Assembly (NCBI GenBank): GCA_023260135.1
Contig: JALQWG010000010.1
Span: forward strand, 1 to 44,874
Length of the DNA stretch: 44,874 nt
Direction: 5' to 3'
DNA from: Candidatus Altimarinota bacterium
GTDB taxonomy: Bacteria > Patescibacteriota > Gracilibacteria > BD1-5 > UBA2023
Each line of letters begins with the position of its first letter. The stretch's first letter is position 1. The notes under the pieces are model-generated. The model worked only from the letters and a program-made list of their open reading frames with translations, had not been told where the DNA came from and did no database searches. Both the position numbers and the translations under genes were made by a program. This document shows positions 20,583 through 30,128 of this stretch, piece by piece.

Positions 20583-20831
20583 TTATATTATTTTAGCCTT
20601 TAAAAGGTACTGTCTCTCTGTAATAAAATAATCATGTATGTCCTTATCAAAAAATAAGACATAATCACAGTTATCTCACTTCATAAAGAAATCACCTCAA
20701 TCTCTTTTTCCCTTATAGACTTTTCACTTTTCAAAGTTTGGTAAATCCATCAGGGCTACATATCGCATTTCTTGTCTCGGGAGAGTTTCATATGTGTAAT
20801 TTACGCCATTAATTCAGATAATTCATTCCAT
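20583..20831 (-). CDS. small protein upstream of the AAA_13 ATPase
   Basis: An 82-aa reading frame, only visible with TGA=Gly (MEG start, then GIING-like turns and KGDNCDYVLFF). It ends in TAA 22 nt before the ATPase ATG, so the two are likely co-transcribed, and it shares the ATPase's AT-rich composition. No known domain was recognised. Being in the same unit it might be a regulator or partner of the ATPase, but nothing in the sequence proves this. In-frame codons extend upstream to a TAA at 20865, and other starts are possible. Confidence 0.65.
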
Positions 20832-21028
20832 AATTCTTTTGTTAACGATATATTGTAAGATAATTTACTGAAACTTAGTGACAAAAGAGTGACATTTTCA
20901 TGCATTTTTTCTTGCGTCCCATACCTGAGGCATTACTCTGGCTCTATTTTAGATTGTATATTATAATTTATATTGTATAATAATGTTTTCATTCGGATTC
21001 TCGCCACAACCACCAAAACTCGAAAAAT

Positions 21029-21058
21029 AAAAAACTCATTCTAATGAATGAGTTTTTT
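21029..21058 (-). terminator. terminator of the tRNA-Lys transcript
   Basis: A strong stem aaaaaactcattc/gaatgagtttttt with a TAAT loop lies 10 nt beyond the tRNA 3' end on the minus strand; its A/T flanks make it usable from either side. Confidence 0.85.
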
Positions 21059-21067
21059 GATTTTTCA

Positions 21068-21143
21068 TGGTGGACCGTCCGGGGCTCGAACCCGGGACCT
21101 AAGGATTAAGAGTCCTGCGCTCTACCAACTGAGCTAACGATCC
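21068..21143 (-). tRNA. tRNA-Lys(CUU), CCA encoded
   Basis: A complete 76-nt cloverleaf on the minus strand. The acceptor stem GGATCGT pairs with ACGGTCC, followed by discriminator A and a genomically encoded CCA. The D arm has AGCTCAGTTGGTAGAGC, the T arm GGGTTCGAGCCC. The anticodon loop CTCTTAA gives anticodon CUU (Lys). Its 3' end points to the AT-rich ATPase pair, a usual side for integration. It decodes AAG. Confidence 0.93.
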
Positions 21144-21239
21144 GTGTATCAGTGCAGAGACATAGGCATAGTGCAGAGTCTGAGCAAGAAAAAATTTTGG
21201 TGAGCAGAATATAGTGAACTTTTTTAAAAAAGCAAATTA

Positions 21240-22238
21240 TTATGCATGGTTTTTGTAAAAAATCCGTCTCTGCATGTATCGTTCGATACTGATGAGGAGG
21301 ACGAGGAGACCGAAGAGGTAGAGTCTGTAGGAGATTGTGACTGACTCTCGGACGGTAGTAGTCTCGTCTCAGAGTGACGCACTGATACTATCCCAGTAGC
21401 CATAGAGTGAACGAGCATTCTCTGCACGAAAATACGCTCCCCCGCTCCGTTCACTGAGTGTGCGCAGGAGCGCCTCATCGATATCACTCTGGAGTGGATC
21501 ACCATTCTCGTCCTCGAGAGTGACGCGATTGCCGGTGTATGGATCTGTATAGGAGAGGATACCGCTCCCAGTTGTTCCGATAGCAATCGAGTATATCGGA
21601 TATCCGAGACTGACAGTCTCCTCGAGGGCGACGAGTGGGTCGATACCGATATTGGCACGTCCGTCAGTGATGAGAACTATGGATGACTTCCCTGTTGCAC
21701 CTGAGAGGGTCTCATTCGCGAGGAGGAGTGCATCACCGATAGCAGTACCAGAGAGTCATGGGAGTGACTGGCGGATGTAGGATGTATTGATGTTTTCGAT
21801 TATCGACGATATACCCCGAGTATCCTGACTCCATGGCATAGAGAAAAAGGGCTTCCCCGCAAATACGATGAGTCAGAATCGGTCATTTTTGCGTTCGGAG
21901 ATAAATGTTTTGATAGTATTCTTGGCGGCTTCGATACGACTCGGTGAGATGTCCTCTGCGAGCATGGAGCGTGAGATGTCGAGGATGAGGAGGATATTGT
22001 GTGTGGTTCGTTTTTCTACCTCTCGTGTGACAGTATATGTCGGTGCGATGATGAGGAACATGATAGACGTGACGATGGCGGCTCGTATCATCCAGAGGAT
22101 ATATATACGGAATGGGATTCGTCTATGCTCTCGCATGAGAGGATTGGGGAACTTGTATCCGATACGTTCACGCAAAAATACCCACCATACACTGAGGATG
22201 ATGAACGTTACTATCACGATGATGAGGTATGGATTCAT
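21240..22238 (-). CDS. membrane-anchored von Willebrand A protein (BatA-like)
   Basis: A 332-aa protein with N-terminal membrane helices (about residues 4-22 and 48-66), a VWA domain (about 80-290) and a C-terminal helix (about 305-323). The MIDAS motif DISRS (about 90-94) and the downstream Thr/Asp positions (SGTAIGD, LITDG) indicate metal-dependent protein binding. This topology is that of BatA/BatB proteins, which usually travel with MoxR ATPases; none is seen here, though the next gene upstream (22243-22653) is a short membrane protein of the kind found in such clusters. It is the last gene of a three-gene unit, 4 nt after its neighbour. It ends in TAA at 21240. Confidence 0.85.
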
Positions 22239-22242
22239 GATG

Positions 22243-22653
22243 CTAGTGGAGGGATGCTGTTATGCGTTCATTGTATACGGTCTTCTCTTCTGTAGAGAGG
22301 CGAGTTCACTGGTATTCATGGTGCTCGAGTTCGCGGATGATATCCGAGAGTCCAGGATGCTCTATATAGTGTGTGACTTCTTCTGCTGTGTGAGCAGTCG
22401 TATGATGTGGTCTATAGAGCTTTTCTAGGTAGATGCGGAGATTTGCAAGAGTCTTCTCGATGTACTCTGGGTGTATCGGATCGATGGGTGTGTAGATGAT
22501 TGGTGTGGGTTTGGATTTTTGTACTTGCCTGAGCCTCACTACAGAGATATATCCTCATACGAATATGAGGACTATGGCTACTGCGATGATGAGTGATATG
22601 TGCCACTCCCCTATCCAGTATACAGGTCATGTCTGGAACAAGAGGGTATCCAT
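22243..22653 (-). CDS. small membrane protein upstream of BatA
   Basis: A 136-aa protein with one N-terminal helix (about residues 18-38, SLIIAVAIVLIFVGGY, in which one of the glycines is TGA), then a cytoplasmic helical domain with a Pro-rich start and many His residues (RPHHTTAHTAEE). The size and single anchor match the short DUF4381-like proteins placed beside batA genes, but this match is by context and is unsure. The start ATG overlaps the stop of the upstream gene. Confidence 0.65.
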
Positions 22654-22994
22654 TATCGAAAAAGCTTCAGAACAAAAGAAGTAAGACTCATAACCACCGC
22701 TACAGCGATGAGTGGGATAACTCCCGTAATAGTCACAGTGGGTATGAGTTGGTCTGTGACGTAGATGATGGCGACTGATATCACGAATGAAAAAAGTCCA
22801 AGCGTGATGATGCGGAGCGGGATTGATACGATGCGCAGGAGTGTCCCGAGGAATAGATTCACCACCGCGAGTACGATAGCAAAGAGAAGTGCAGACATGT
22901 ATCAATTCGAAAAACTGATACCACCGATAACTCCAGACTGAGCAAATATATATATGGCGAGAGCTGATATGAGGAAGTGGATGAGGTATTTCAT
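22653..22994 (-). CDS. phage holin family IV-like membrane protein
   Basis: A 113-aa protein with four hydrophobic helices and the characteristic RIVSIPLRIITLGLFSF segment followed by PTVTITG, the pattern of the 'phage_holin_4_2' family of small bacterial membrane proteins. These are common in bacterial genomes and mostly not phage genes. It is the first gene of a unit with the BatA-like VWA protein: the stop codon overlaps the next start by one base (TAATG). One TGA Gly follows the second helix. Confidence 0.75.
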
Positions 22995-23074
22995 AGTTGT
23001 GAGCGTTAAAAATATAATATAACGATAAAATATATGATTTAGCAAGGTATTTTTCTCTGAATTCTATACATTTT

Positions 23075-23103
23075 TTGCAAAAATAAAAATTTTATGTTAG
23101 AGT
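23075..23103 (+). promoter_or_regulatory. candidate promoter of the second MGLFD gene
   Basis: TTGCAA (23075-23080), a 17-nt spacer ending TGT, and TAGAGT (23098-23103) lie 30 nt before the ATG at 23134. The extended -10 (TGT before the hexamer) and the -35 match the candidate promoter at 39826. Confidence 0.5.
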
Positions 23104-23133
23104 TGGAGCATACTTTAATACTTTTTTACGTAT

Positions 23134-24354
23134 ATGTGACTTTTCGATAACATATTCCTCGATCAGGATACACCCACACAGATGCTCGATCCACTCCTCA
23201 CTCCTGAGCAAAAGAAAGCCCAAGAAGAGAATGCTACTGCAGAAAAGTCTCAAAAAGAAGCATCTTCTACAGACGCTCCATCAACTGCGAATGCTGGATT
23301 CGATGCAATGATGAATCCGACAGCTACTCCTGAGAACAAAATAGAAGAAGTTCATCCAGACCATGCAGCTATCGATGCTGTGTCTTTTGATATCGGTGGA
23401 GTAGATATGCCAGGGGTCGATGGAGGAGCTACTAGTGATACTCCTGCTACTTCTGTCGGTGGAGGATTCCTCTCTGGAGGGACTGCTGCTCCGATGAGTG
23501 ATTCTGCTGTTCCTGATCTGGGTATGGATTTTTCACTTGATGCTGCAACTCCTCCGACTGATATGTCGACCGTAACACTTGATTCATCTATTGCACTTGT
23601 ACAAGGCGCTACAGCTGTGAGTTCTGATGCTATCGTAGGTGGTGCTGATAGTGCTATAGAGATTCACGCAGAGGAAGATGTACACCCAGATGAGGTGGCA
23701 CTCATTGTCGCTACTGCAGATCACCCACCAGAGACCAACAATAATACTATTACTTCCCCTATTTCTGATATGACTACTGCTCCAACACTTGAGGCTCCAC
23801 AGGCAACTGATACTGCTGGTGGAATATTTGATCTCCTTGGTTCTACGCCTTCTCCTGATATTCAGGTTGTATCCACAGAGCCTGTATCATCTACTCCTGT
23901 AGCTCAGGATAGTGCTCCTGTATTTGCATTTGATACTGCTACTTCCCCGGAGACAGCATCTGTCACTGTTGAGGCTGATGATATCGGGGTGATTGATTTT
24001 GACTCTACACATCTCGATGCGCGCGACTCTCTCCCGACAGTAAAAACAGAGGACGTAGTTGCTCGTATAGCACCATCTCATGAGCTCGATGCTTCGCTCC
24101 AGGAGATGCTCCAGGAATTCGTCACAAAACTCGAAAAGTTCAAGAGAGAAAATGGTGATGTAGATACTGAGATGCAGGAGCATCTTGCTTCTGTAGCGCA
24201 GGCACGAAAAGACCTCGAAGAGGAACATCGTGTTCGTCTCCTCGCTCTCGACTATCAGGAAAAGGCAATTCGCGAGAAGGGTGAGAAAAAGATTGCAGAA
24301 GAAAAACGTCTCGAGGGTATCATCCGCAATCTCAAAAAAGAGATGCAGTCATAA
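23134..24354 (+). CDS. low-complexity protein, MGLFD family, copy 2
   Basis: A 406-aa protein. The true start is ATG-TGA at 23134 (MGLFDNIFLD), which standard-code calling would miss, placing the start 16 residues downstream. An acidic Asp/Thr/Ala/Ser/Pro-rich disordered region (about 25-305) contains short glycine patches. A strongly charged, predicted coiled coil (about 315-402; DASLQEML..., AQARKDLEEEHR) ends in KKEMQS. It has the same plan as the protein at 4249-5421. It stands just upstream of two multi-helix VirB2/TrbC-like genes, probably in one transcript, which suggests a role near a secretion or pilus apparatus (inference). Confidence 0.82.
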
Positions 24355-24396
24355 GTCGAAGTTGATTTTTCTCCTACAATCATTACACTCAAGTTC

Positions 24397-25293
24397 ATGA
24401 ATCGTATCCTATCAGTTCTCATCGTACTCATCATATCATTCCTGATTGCATCAATTGGGAATGTTTTTGCAGCTCCTGTAGATCTCTCCCCTTTTGATGA
24501 TATTCGTAACTCGTCTATAACTGTCGATACAGGGACATCTGGGGATCCTGCCGTAGTTGGTCAGACTCTCGGACTCAAGATCCTCGCTATTGTGAAGGTA
24601 GGTGTATCATGAGCAGCACTCGTTTTTATGCTCATGGTGGGTGCATATATGGTGATATTCTCGGAGAACGAAGAACGTATCAAGACGCAGAAACGTCAGA
24701 TCTTCTATGTTTTGATAGCGTTCTTGTTCCTCAACGTTCCATGAATCCTCATACAGGTCATGGCACCAAGTGAGGCGAGTAGTATTGGTATCGGTGGAGA
24801 TACATGGCTCGATGGACTCACGAGTGTCTGGTATTGGGATGGACTCTCTCCTTTTGTTACCAATGTTCTGGGGTTCCTCAGAGTATTTGCATATGCTATT
24901 GCTCTCGTGATGTTGACGTGGTGATTTTTTCGTCTCATATTCTCTGCAGGAGATGAGGAGGCAGTGAAGTCAGCAAAAACTCGTGTTATCTACAGTGTTC
25001 TCGGACTCATATTCCTCCTCTTCGTCGATACCTGGTCTCAGGCAGTGATGGACACCAATATTATCAGATCACTCACCGGTGTGACTGGACGACTCTTCCA
25101 ACTCGCGATATTCTTTGCTGGTCCATTTGCTGTATTTTTTCTCATCTATGGTGCATACTACTATATCACCTCTGCTGGAGACGAGGAACGTATCAAGAAA
25201 GGAAAAAACATCGTTATCAACACATTTATCGCGGGACTCATCCTTATTGCTGCTTATGCATTCCTCAGAGATCTTGCCAACTTTACTCTCTAG
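24397..25293 (+). CDS. VirB2/TrbC-like multi-helix membrane protein
   Basis: A 298-aa protein with a signal peptide (about residues 1-25, ending VFAAP) and about six membrane helices. It contains three copies of a motif in which a helix ends FS/TSAGDEE and is followed by a Lys-rich stretch: FSENEERIKTQK (about 89), FSAGDEEAVKSAK (about 185) and TSAGDEERIKKGK (about 264). This arrangement is typical of the type IV secretion pilin-like (TrbC/VirB2) proteins common in CPR genomes. The gene begins 42 nt after the MGLFD gene, and its stop is 1 nt before the next ATG. Whether it builds a pilus, a DNA-uptake device or a secretion channel is unknown. Confidence 0.75.
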
Positions 25294-25294
25294 T

Positions 25295-25732
25295 ATGAAA
25301 AAAACACTCCTCACTCTCATGTTCGTGCTCCTGGGATTCGTTCCAGTATTTTCTGTAGCTCATGCAGGAGATGCCACCCAGCAAGTCTATGTGACAGAGA
25401 TTGTTCCAGGTGTTAGAGACTGTACCTGTGTAGCAGGATGTCAGCCTACCTCCCAGGTATATGAGAGAAAATATCAGTGTACAGTAGATAAGTGACTGAC
25501 AGCATTCCAGAATCTCTTTGCCACTATTATTAGATGGTTCCTCTACATCGCTATGCTCATATGTGTGATGGCGCTCATCGGAATCGGTATCGCATGGTCA
25601 TTTGCTGGGGCGGATGATGCCAAGGCAAAATCCTCTCTCAAAAAATGGTGAATCAATCTCCTCGTGGGACTCCTCATCCTCTTCATGTTCCGTCCGATAC
25701 TCCAGTTCCTCGCTCCATGGATATACCAATAA
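25295..25732 (+). CDS. small VirB2/TrbC-like pilin-type protein
   Basis: A 145-aa protein with a signal peptide (about residues 1-24, ending VAHAG) and a Cys-rich periplasmic segment with four Cys (DCTC, AGC, QC). Two membrane helices (about 78-100 and 120-140) are separated by a charged loop ADDAKAKSSLKKW, a shortened form of the SAGDEE-Lys repeat in the preceding protein. The reading frame depends on TGA=Gly. Its placement 1 nt after the larger relative suggests translational coupling. A shared terminator separates it from the convergent lytic transglycosylase. Confidence 0.75.
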
Positions 25733-25736
25733 CTAT

Positions 25737-25766
25737 AAAACCTCCAAAAATTGGAGGTTTTATTTT
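25737..25766 (+). terminator. bidirectional terminator
   Basis: An 11-bp stem aaaacctccaa/ttggaggtttt with an AAA loop lies between convergent genes ending at 25732 (+) and 25760 (-); the right arm overlaps the stop codon of the minus gene. Confidence 0.88.
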
Positions 25767-26698
25767 GAGGCAACTTGTATGTTTTGTCACCGAAAAAGTA
25801 TCGATTGTGCTATTACTTTTGTTGGATACTGTATGTTTTCTGGAACATTTGGCATTCTGTATCAGCCGTTATAGATTCTGAGCGCATTTGTACGAGAATG
25901 TTTTTCATCATTGAGATGGTAGCTATAGAGCGCGAGTCATACTGATATATTTTCATAGGTTCAGCCACGTCTATATATAGACATATAGTTGGGATTTCAT
26001 CGTAGCTTTGCAAAGAATCACTCTTGTCATGATACTTTTGCTGATCCTTGCTCTATAAAATTCTTGAGTCATCGGAGTATTCCTGGCATCACTTGGGCGA
26101 GTCATTCTGCTCATACAGGAGACCTGGCGAGAGTGTTGAATTCACTCTCTGTTGCCATGAGTCATAGAGCATCTTCATGTGGTATTTTGAGTGTTTTTGA
26201 GAGGTTAAAGATAGATAAGCGAACATCCTTATCTAGACTCATATAGTTATCGTATGCAACGAGGAATTTATTATATGTTTCCTTTGAAAATGTTTGCCTC
26301 ATCGCAATATCAATACTTGGAGTATTTTTGATGAACTCTTGCTTTGCTTGTATGCTTGGCTTTGTAGTGATTGGTTTTTTCTGCTGATCTATACTTGGGA
26401 GTTTTCCGAGAGGTATTCATTCTATATTTCGAGGTTGTATTGCATGTATTTGTACTCTTGTATTTTCTTCTTGAGCAACCTTTTCTTTTATAAATTTTCA
26501 GAGCATATCCAATGATGCCTCAAATTCCTGGAAATTCTCAGGATTTTTCATGAGACGATTAACGAGCTTGTTCATTCATACTTGATCCTTTGAATCCTTC
26601 AGAGCATTCTCGATCCTCTCTTGGTATGCCGTATCTTTTCTCACAGCAAGATATGAGATTGGGTCATGGTATGTGTCTTTGTATATTCAATTTGTCAT
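25760..26698 (-). CDS. SLT-type lytic transglycosylase
   Basis: A 312-aa protein, only continuous with TGA=Gly. The C-terminal half (about 185-290) is a soluble lytic transglycosylase domain: catalytic Glu in MATESEFN, then ARSPVGAEGLAQVMPG with the typical Gly-Gln-Met signature, and a downstream NYMSIYRRGGTYENISVGLALY motif for the sugar cleft. It cuts peptidoglycan. The N-terminal half is Lys/Glu/Gln-rich and helical. No signal peptide is visible, so export may need another route. The gene lies tail to tail with the pilin-like operon, consistent with local wall opening for a secretion apparatus (inference). Confidence 0.85.
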
Positions 26699-26811
26699 AA
26701 CATAACTATACCACAATTCCCTGTATTCTTGCAAATATTTGCTCTTATTTTTTGTTTGAATTCTCAGAGGAAATAGATATAGTACCAGAGTACTTTTTCA
26801 CCTATTTTTCT

Positions 26812-27432
26812 ATGGCAAAAAAATCATTCAAGTCTCAGAAAAAATCGAAGCCAATATCTGACTTCCTCATCCCTACGATTATCGACAAGGTTGGTGGTCA
26901 GGAGCGCGCATATGATATCTACTCTCGTCTCCTCGAGGATCGTGTTATATTCCTCGGTGATGCTATCGATGCAGCTGTAGCCAATACCATCATCGCTCAG
27001 CTCCTCTATCTCGAGAAGGCAGACCCGAAGGCACCTATTACTCTCTACGTGAACTCTCCAGGTGGGCACGTGACAGCAGGGCTCGCGATCTATGATACGA
27101 TGCAACATATCAAGCCTGATGTGATAACTGTCTGCGTCGGACTCGCAGCGTCTATGGGCTCTATCATCCTCGCAGGTGGTGCCAAGGGAAAGCGCTACGC
27201 ACTCAAGCACTCTGAGATCATGATCCATCAGCCACTCGGTGGTATGGAGGGCCAGGCAATAGATATCAAGATCGCCGCAGATCATATCATCAAGACAGGT
27301 GAAGTCCTCTACAAGATACTCGCTAGCCACTCTGGACAAGATCTCGACAAGGTACGCAAGGACTGTGATCGTGATAACTATATGACTGCAGAAGAGGCAA
27401 TGAAGTATGGTTTAATTGATAAGGTGTTATAA
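26812..27432 (+). CDS. clpP: ATP-dependent Clp protease proteolytic subunit
   Basis: A 206-aa ClpP serine protease of the ClpAP/XP type. Catalytic Ser114 lies in LAASMGS, His139 in MIHQPLGG, and Asp in the KDCDRD stretch (about 184-188). NSPGG and GLAIYDTM are also typical. The start is taken at ATG 26812 (MAKKSF) after a pyrimidine-rich leader (cctatttttct); the 20 codons upstream are in frame but not family-like. It contains no in-frame TGA. It heads the long plus-strand run to 31946. No ClpX or ClpC is in the window. Confidence 0.96.
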   Translation: MAKKSFKSQKKSKPISDFLIPTIIDKVGGQERAYDIYSRLLEDRVIFLGDAIDAAVANTIIAQLLYLEKADPKAPITLYVNSPGGHVTAGLAIYDTMQHIKPDVITVCVGLAASMGSIILAGGAKGKRYALKHSEIMIHQPLGGMEGQAIDIKIAADHIIKTGEVLYKILASHSGQDLDKVRKDCDRDNYMTAEEAMKYGLIDKVL

Positions 27433-27446
27433 AAAGGTATTCAAAT

Positions 27447-27860
27447 ATGTGATATAATTTTCCTCCTGGAAGCGAACATCTTGTTCAATCAGCTAGTACG
27501 ATAAACCCCTCTCGTATAATTGGTAACTGGTATGACCTTCTGTCTGATCCATTCCAAGTAATCAAGGAAAAGTGCAAGCCCACTCACCCAAAGGAATGAA
27601 TTGAATGTAAGATTGATGAAATATGTTACCTTGCCTCAGAATTTTCATTAGATAAAATTGAGAGCCCGAGTTTTGCAAGTCCAGAAGATAAAGTCCTCAA
27701 TAATCTAATATTAGATTCACAAGGAAGATTATTACAGCTATACTTCGCTTCTAACCGTTCAATAGAGGACTTATGATCAGGATTCTTTAAAATTATTGTC
27801 ACCGAATATAGGTCTGGATGAGAAGTGGTGGCCAGAAAATTTGAGTCCCATCTATCTTAA
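27447..27860 (+). CDS. hypothetical protein starting ATG-TGA
   Basis: A 137-aa reading frame that begins ATG TGA (Met-Gly) 14 nt after clpP and ends with TAA, with several further in-frame TGA codons. Under the standard code it disappears. The protein is soluble, slightly acidic, with Cys residues (KCKP, IECKI, EICY) and a possible beta-rich C-terminus (RLLQLYF, FFKIIVTEYRSG). I do not recognise the family. It is AT-richer than clpP and tyrS and could be a recent insertion in the operon. Confidence 0.6.
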
Positions 27861-27895
27861 CCCGCATTCTCTTAAATTATATATAGTTAGTTTTT

Positions 27896-29083
27896 ATGAA
27901 CTCTGCCATCCAAAACCTCCTCCATAAGTGAGTCACTCGCATCATCGACAAGGAAAATCTCGAAAAGAAGCTCGCCTCCGGACAGAAGCTCGTCGTGAAG
28001 CTCGGTATCGATCCTGTAGCATCCAAGATCCATATAGGACACATGATACCATTCATGAAGCTCCGCCAATTCCAGGAGATGGGACATACTGCGGTCCTTC
28101 TTTTTGGTGATGCGACAGCTCAGGTTGGTGACACAAGTGACAAGGATGCAGAACGTCCGATGCTCACTCGCGAAGAGACCGAGGCACATGCTCGCGCATT
28201 TCTCGAGAAGTTCTCTCGTATTATCGATATATCCAAACTCGAGATCTACTACAATAGTGAATGACTCGACAAGGTGAACTTCGCAGGTGTGGGTGAACTT
28301 GCCAAGAACTTCTCTGTTGCTGAGATGCTCGATCGTGATACTTTCTCCAAGAGATACAAAGAATGAAAGCGTATCTCTCTCCAGGAGTTCCTCTACCCTA
28401 TCATGCAGGGATATGACTCTGTAGCCATTGCAAAAAAATACTGAGCATGTGATGTCGAGCTCGGAGGCAACGATCAGTACTTCAACCTCCTAGCTGGCCG
28501 TACGCTCATGCATGCATTCGGACTACCGAAGCAGGACATCATGACGACAGAGCTCCTTATCGGAACTGACGGGGAGAAGATGAGCAAGAGTAAGCCGAAT
28601 TGTATCCTCATCGATGATACCCCTTTTGATATGTATCAGAAGCTTATCAACGTGCGAGATGATCTCATCCTCCACTACTATGAACTTGCAACCGATATGA
28701 CTCTCGAGCAAGTTGCCGAAGTGAAAAAGAGACTCGAATCAGGTGAACATCCGAATAAACTCAAGGAAGAACTCGCACAATACATCATCACGATGTATCA
28801 TGGAAAACCATATGATGCGAATGATAAAAATAATGTAGAAGTATTTAGTCTTAGAGATTGAATTGTTCCTTGAATGCCAACAACCTGAATTCCAATTGCA
28901 CAACTTCTTGTTCATATGTGATTTTGTTGAACCATGTGAGATGCAAGAAATGCCTTGAGTGGAGGAAGTGTAAGAGTAGATGGATTGGTAGTTTCTGATG
29001 CTAAATTCATGATTCGTCCAGAAGGTAAAGAGTATATACTCATCGAGATGGGGAAGAAAAAGGCAAAGAGGGTATCACTATAA
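27896..29083 (+). CDS. tyrS: tyrosyl-tRNA synthetase
   Basis: A 395-aa class I aminoacyl-tRNA synthetase charging tRNA-Tyr. It has the HIGH motif at residues 46-49 (in KIHIGHM), the LGGNDQ tyrosine/adenylate region, KMSKS at 228-232, and a C-terminal S4-like RNA-binding domain (about 330-395). About ten glycines are TGA, for example in KYGACD. It is of the bacterial TyrRS group with the LGIDP start (like LGFDP). It starts after a TTTTT leader and is followed by a 79-aa small gene. Confidence 0.95.
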
Positions 29084-29093
29084 TCTATTACTT

Positions 29094-29333
29094 ATGAATA
29101 ATTCATGGGTTCTTATTCATCTAAATGAATCTAAAGATGAGCTTGATTCTATCATTAAAGAATATAATACTCTTGATGTGGCTGAGTTTTATGTCCGAAT
29201 GCAACACCTATATCATCACCTAAATACTGCATTTAATTCAAGAGAATTGGATGAAGACGAATGTTTTGATCGTGCAGCAAAGGATGATATATTTTACTAT
29301 GAAAAGGAAAAATTCCCTACTGATTTATTTTAA
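29094..29333 (+). CDS. small acidic hypothetical protein
   Basis: A 79-aa protein, soluble and helical (about residues 10-55, with many Asp/Glu and HHLNTAFNSRELDEDE). There is no TGA codon and no known domain. It lies 10 nt after tyrS and 12 nt before cutA, so it is likely in the same transcript. The helical, His-containing segment might resemble small hypothetical proteins, but nothing specific is claimed. Confidence 0.65.
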   Translation: MNNSWVLIHLNESKDELDSIIKEYNTLDVAEFYVRMQHLYHHLNTAFNSRELDEDECFDRAAKDDIFYYEKEKFPTDLF

Positions 29334-29345
29334 TCCCTATCCCTT

Positions 29346-29711
29346 ATGTCCTTCTCTCTCCTCTACGTCACACATCCCTCCAAGCCTGAAGCAGTCAGGG
29401 TAACTGTCGAACTCATGAATAGCAGGCTTATCGCGTGTGCGAACTACTATCCGATGGACTCAGTATATTGGTGGGAGTGACGACTCACGAGTGCGAGTGA
29501 AGTCATGACCATCTACAAGACTCGTACTGAGCATATAGCCGAAGTAGAAAAACTCATCCTCGCATCACACAAGTACGAAACCCCATGTATCATCCGGCTG
29601 GCTGAGGTCACAGCGAATACAGGATACGAACAATGGATACATGATGAGACTGATAGGATGAAGGGTACAGATCCGATTCCACAGAAGGGCGAATTCGATA
29701 CACTTTTTTAA
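29346..29711 (+). CDS. cutA: CutA1-like divalent-cation tolerance protein
   Basis: A 121-aa trimeric PII-like fold protein. YVTHPSKPEAVRVTVELMNSRLIAC matches the N-terminal strand-helix, then WWEGRL (TGA Gly), EVMTIYKTR, YETPCIIRL and the C-terminal GYEQWI-type motif of CutA1 (nYLeWi). CutA1 proteins are linked to copper and divalent-metal tolerance, although the molecular role is uncertain. The first half is found only when TGA is decoded. The leader is CCCTATCCCTT-like, without a Shine-Dalgarno. Confidence 0.9.
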
Positions 29712-29723
29712 CCCCACTTCCCT

Positions 29724-30128
29724 ATGCTCGCATACGTACTCTCCTACATCTCCGGTATCCTCACGCTCCTCATCCTCGATGCAGTGATGATATGGTTCGT
29801 GATACTTCCGACATTCAAAAAATATATTCCAACATATCTCAATACAGATATGAACTTCGTGGCGGCGATAGCTTTTTATCTTCTCTATATCCTCGTATTA
29901 CTCGTTCTCGTGATACTCCCAGGATACGAGAACAAGCTCTCACTCATGCAGGTGGTAGGAAAATCCGCACTTTTCTGATTCGGTGCGTATATGACCTATG
30001 AACTCACATCGATGAGCGTGATGAAGTGATGGAGTTGGAACATGGTAGCCATCGATACCGTCTGGTGAACACTCTTGACTGCTATTATCGGTGGAGTTAT
30101 GTATGTAACGTATAAGTTTTTTATCTAA
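29724..30128 (+). CDS. DUF2177-like membrane protein
   Basis: A 134-aa protein with four membrane helices (about 3-24, 42-64, 76-96 and 110-130), charged loops, and the LDAVMIWF and MTYELTS features of the DUF2177 family. Two or more glycines are TGA (WSWNM and DTVWG neighbourhoods). Function is unknown. Its stop codon overlaps the start of lspA by one base (TAATG), so the two are likely translationally coupled. The leader is aaccccacttccct. Confidence 0.75.

Noticed and set aside
20865-20933. 22-codon minus-strand frame (MPQVWDARKNA...) upstream of the 82-aa gene
   Set aside because: It is too short and ends at TAA before the gene; it could be a leader peptide or a relic but nothing supports translation.
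21068-21143. Attachment-site repeat of the tRNA-Lys 3' end at the other edge of the island
   Set aside because: I looked for a copy of the T-arm/acceptor sequence near 18200 and saw none, so integration at the tRNA is not shown.
21868-22428. 186-codon plus-strand frame
   Set aside because: It is antisense to the BatA-like gene and its upstream neighbour, has no recognisable motif, and the minus-strand reading is clearly coding.
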